41,539 nt of DNA from positions 33,246,599 to 33,288,137 of the forward strand of contig NC_087063.1 of NCBI RefSeq assembly GCF_963678635.1, read 5' to 3'. A model generated the notes under the pieces. It did not search any database. It saw only the letters and a program-made list of their open reading frames with translations, and was not told the DNA's origin. This stretch comes from Symsagittifera roscoffensis. Taxonomy: Eukaryota; Xenacoelomorpha; Acoela; Convolutidae. This document shows, one piece after another, positions 38,610 through 41,539 of this stretch (position 1 is the stretch's first letter; every line of letters starts with the position of its first letter). The translations under genes were made by a program, and so were the position numbers.

Positions 38610-41539
38610 TCCGTTGACTCTTTAATTGAAAAATTTAATCGAAAGCAGTTTCGACATTAAGTGCCGAGTTTACAGGCGGCGTTCGCAGCCTGTTTTGCGA
38701 AAGAGATTCTATGCTTAAGAAAACTACCTCCCTAGGTTCTTCGATACACATGCTCAAAATCTTACAGAACTTCTACTGAAAAATCGCAGTACTAGAGAAA
38801 TATCAGCGGCACCCTGACCTTCAAAAAGTATTGGTGGTAAAATATATCAGTCATTGAATACATTACTTTATTTGTCAGATTTATCGCTGCCGTAGCTCCG
38901 GTGTTAGAAACTGAGCTTGCGCTAGTTTTACTATGGGCTACTGAGCCAAGTATTGTTCCATCCCAGAGGAGCTGCCTACCAACAGCCCATGGGACAAGCG
39001 TCAAACCGTCTGATTGCTTCTGATCTGCCCAGTGGTGTTGCGGTTCTGAAACAGACAAAATATGAGTGGAGTCGAAACCTTGCTTCATAAAAGCATTCAA
39101 TTTTGAACCTCGGAGACACTTCGCAGACAAAATATGCCATACCATCCCTCTTCGTTAACATTTTTTTTCCGCAAAAGCATCTGTTTTTCGCAAATTTTTG
39201 AAAGAGGCCAGGTTAAAATTGCAATTCTAAGCTGCCGATTTGAGAATTGTGTTGTTAAAATTTTACACAAAATGGCATTCAACCAATGTAGTCCGAACTT
39301 ACACTGGTAAGCATTGCACATTTTCACATCAATAGGTTCTATTTTCGAAATCATGCAAGAAATTTTGTTATCAAAAAGGGCTCGGTACAATTTCTTTGGA
39401 TTCCGTTTTCCGAGGCTTCTTCACAATTTGAATGAATCTTATATTCCATCCTCGTGCTCCAAACAAAAAATTTCATAAAATGTGGCTTCCATTTCAGACT
39501 TAAAATTGGGTGAAGCTGATAGCTGAGCGAAAGAAACAACCAAATCACATTCGGCTCCCGGAAGAAGTGCTTGCAAAAATTATTTGTTTTTTATATATTT
39601 TATATATTATTTGTTTTTGTTATATTTGTTACCTTACGTAAAGCACCTCTCAAATTTCGGCTGAATTTTTCCAAAAAAAAGCACTTTGCAAACCACAATG
39701 ACTTGTTTGCGAAAAAAATAGCAGTTTTGGCATTATAAGCAGATTTTTAGGAGCTAAAAACCATAATGTGCGTCCATGATGTGCATTGAAATTTTTTACA
39801 ACTCCAGGCGGTTCGAAACACGTTATTCAGAATAGTTGCTCTTTTCAGCGATGCAAATGTATTACTAAAATCTAATATTATGAAAACTTCGACACTTCGG
39901 GCTTTCATCGCGCTCTATCAAATGTCGAAGTTTTTGCAATTTCTGCTCCTCCTAGTTCCATATTCTACCTTAAGACTCCTAAAACAATCTGTCGCTCAGC
40001 AAGAGTTTCGCTTCCCGCGCATTTAGACGCAAAATTACGTTTGTTTCTTTTGAGGGCGATAAGTTTTGCACAAACAAAAAACTTCTTAACTGTTCGGGTA
40101 CTTTACTTTCTCCTACAAAGTTTAGAAGCTTAGAAAGCGGTTTCAAGAATTTTAGCATAGCACTGCCATTTGACCTACTATTAGGTCTTTTGAAACTGGG
40201 GGAACAACCTTGTCCGGACCGGCTCTCGAACCATTTGGCAAATTGATAATTGCTGTTCCAGCCCGAATTCAGCTTCGGAAAAGCTATCGACGTTTTCCGC
40301 GTTTGGAGTAGTTATACTGAATTCCTTTATATTTTTCTCATACTGCTTCTTAGCTTTTTTCCCTGCTCGAGATCTGTCTGGGGCAAGCTTGACTGTTGAA
40401 GAAGGGGTTTAGGCAGTGTAAAACAAATATCTCTTGTTTTGTAGTTTATTATAGTGCTCATAGCTGTCGCTTGCTTACAACAATTTCTATAGCGTTGTTT
40501 AAAAAAAAACGAGAAAGACCTCAGAAAAAAAAACAGCCAACATGTAACATTTTCTAAATTGTAGAAACTATCTTTCAATTTATCTGAAAAACATCCTGCC
40601 AAGGGATCGCGCGAGTTCTTAGGTACTCTCTTGAGTTTCGAGCATTAGAAACAGCTGTGTTTACTTAATTATCTTGCATTAAGTCGATACCACTTAAAAT
40701 TTTATCGACACATCTCACATTAATAAACATAGAACCTAGAAAACATTGAATCTTCATAGAGTCACTAAGAGTTACGTTACACAATTAATATGATACCATT
40801 TAGAATAACAACCACAGCAAATCCAGTTTCAAAATCCGTAAAATTCTGGGCTTTCATTGTTTGTACACTGCTTGTTGTTTTTCTTCATCTTGTCGTCGCG
40901 GCGTAATGGTTAAACTGAGAGATTTGGTTGGACACAATGGAACTAGATTAACCCAGAATAACAGGGTTTGCAATTTATAGATAAAGCAAAAATTATGGAA
41001 ATTGAAATTGAAGAGATAACATTAAATCTACAAATTAGACCTGACTCCTGACAGACCTGGCAGACCTGACTCTTTAATTCTTCAAAGGGCGCTCGACAAA
41101 CAGGCTCGAAAATCAAAAATGTCACATCTATTTATTAAATTAACGCAAAAATTAGAAGTTTCGGTCTGTTTTTGGATTCAATATTTTTAACTAGCGTCTG
41201 TAAAAAATCCATATACGCTAGTTAAATTTGTCACAGCGTGGCGTACTGACTAGCATTTTCTTCAACAGTACGTAGTTATCATTATGAGTCGAAATTCAGC
41301 GTTCGCTACATGTACTACGAGAGATTTTCTACTTAAATTGGGAAATAATTGAGTAAAGAAAAATATAGCGAGAAAAAAATGGAAAGTCGAGATGGTTTTG
41401 AGCCAAATCAACCAGCTTGAAGCCAGATTTGATAAAAATTTTGGATAGAAGATTTAAAATTATGATGGTAACCGAAATTAATTCAAAACCCTCCATCATT
41501 TCACCCAGTCAAAGAACCATTGGAATGTCATATAAAATA
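38610..41539 (-). repeat. Retroelement-derived unit, direct copy B (runs off the window)
   Basis: Best-preserved of the two direct copies. On the minus strand 38792-39145 reads SDGLTLVPWAVGRQLLWDGT followed by decayed sequence, the same block as in the inverted copy C. From 39160 to 41539 it continues as non-coding sequence matching copy A, apart from ~880 bases (39780-40650) that copy A replaces with a different ~340 bases. The end of the window cuts the copy near GAACCATTGGAATGTCATATAAAA. Confidence 0.7.
39883..39934. repeat. Perfect 12-bp stem hairpin
   Basis: AAAACTTCGACA (39883-39894) and TGTCGAAGTTTT (39923-39934) are exact complements around a 28-base loop. It lies in the segment of copy B that copy A lacks. 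Confidence 0.65.

Overview
This is nuclear DNA of an invertebrate animal. Four protein-coding genes belong to animal families, three of them have GT-AG introns, and most of the remaining sequence is AT-rich and full of transposon relics. No phylum is claimed. The host sequence is AT-rich, and the intact retrotransposon is visibly richer in C and G.

Layout. At 2-376 there is a decayed, GC-rich coding relic, followed by about 1.1 kb of plain sequence. At 1527-3629 (+) lies an uninterrupted 700-residue harmonin (USH1C)-like scaffold with the order HN-PDZ-PDZ-linker-PDZ. From 4.3 to 8.9 kb is a run of repeats: an element carrying seven tandem ~165-bp units (4312-5652), a small inverted-repeat element (about 6307-6867), a decayed hAT-type MITE (6985-7233), and a 1067-bp Mutator-like element (7437-8503) with 8-bp target duplications and a frameshifted transposase relic. 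At 9214-10764 (-) are three exons of a NUDT8-like CoA diphosphatase. At 11485-13015 is a second copy of the tandem-array element.

From 15591 to 30885 (-) runs a five-exon, 1744-codon gene of the DIDO1/PHF3/PPS family: PHD finger, zinc knuckle, TFIIS central domain, Cys/His linker, SPOC. Every intron phase agrees. Its third intron holds a 5646-bp BEL/Pao LTR retrotransposon (17881-23526) in the opposite orientation. The two 188-bp LTRs are identical and flanked by the 5-bp duplication CTTCC, so the insertion is recent. The same intron carries a 300-bp hAT-type MITE with a perfect 8-bp duplication. The first intron carries a ~475-bp tandem repeat. At 32731-33968 (-) is a complete four-exon EXOSC3/RRP40 gene (229 aa), an RNA exosome cap subunit.

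From about 34.3 kb to the end the sequence is retroelement debris: two diverged direct copies of a ~3-kb unit (about 35.25-38.05 kb and 38.61 kb to the edge), an inverted partial copy (about 34.33-34.93 kb) that still reads as the C-terminal part of a retroelement ORF, and a fragment resembling a Penelope-type reverse transcriptase (35.04-35.23 kb).

The genes do not form an operon. EXOSC3 and the DIDO-like gene both act in nuclear RNA and transcription processes, but nothing here shows that their adjacency is functional. The best new material is the set of transposable elements whose ends can be defined at base level, and the array-bearing repeat family. No CRISPR, rRNA or convincing functional tRNA gene was seen.
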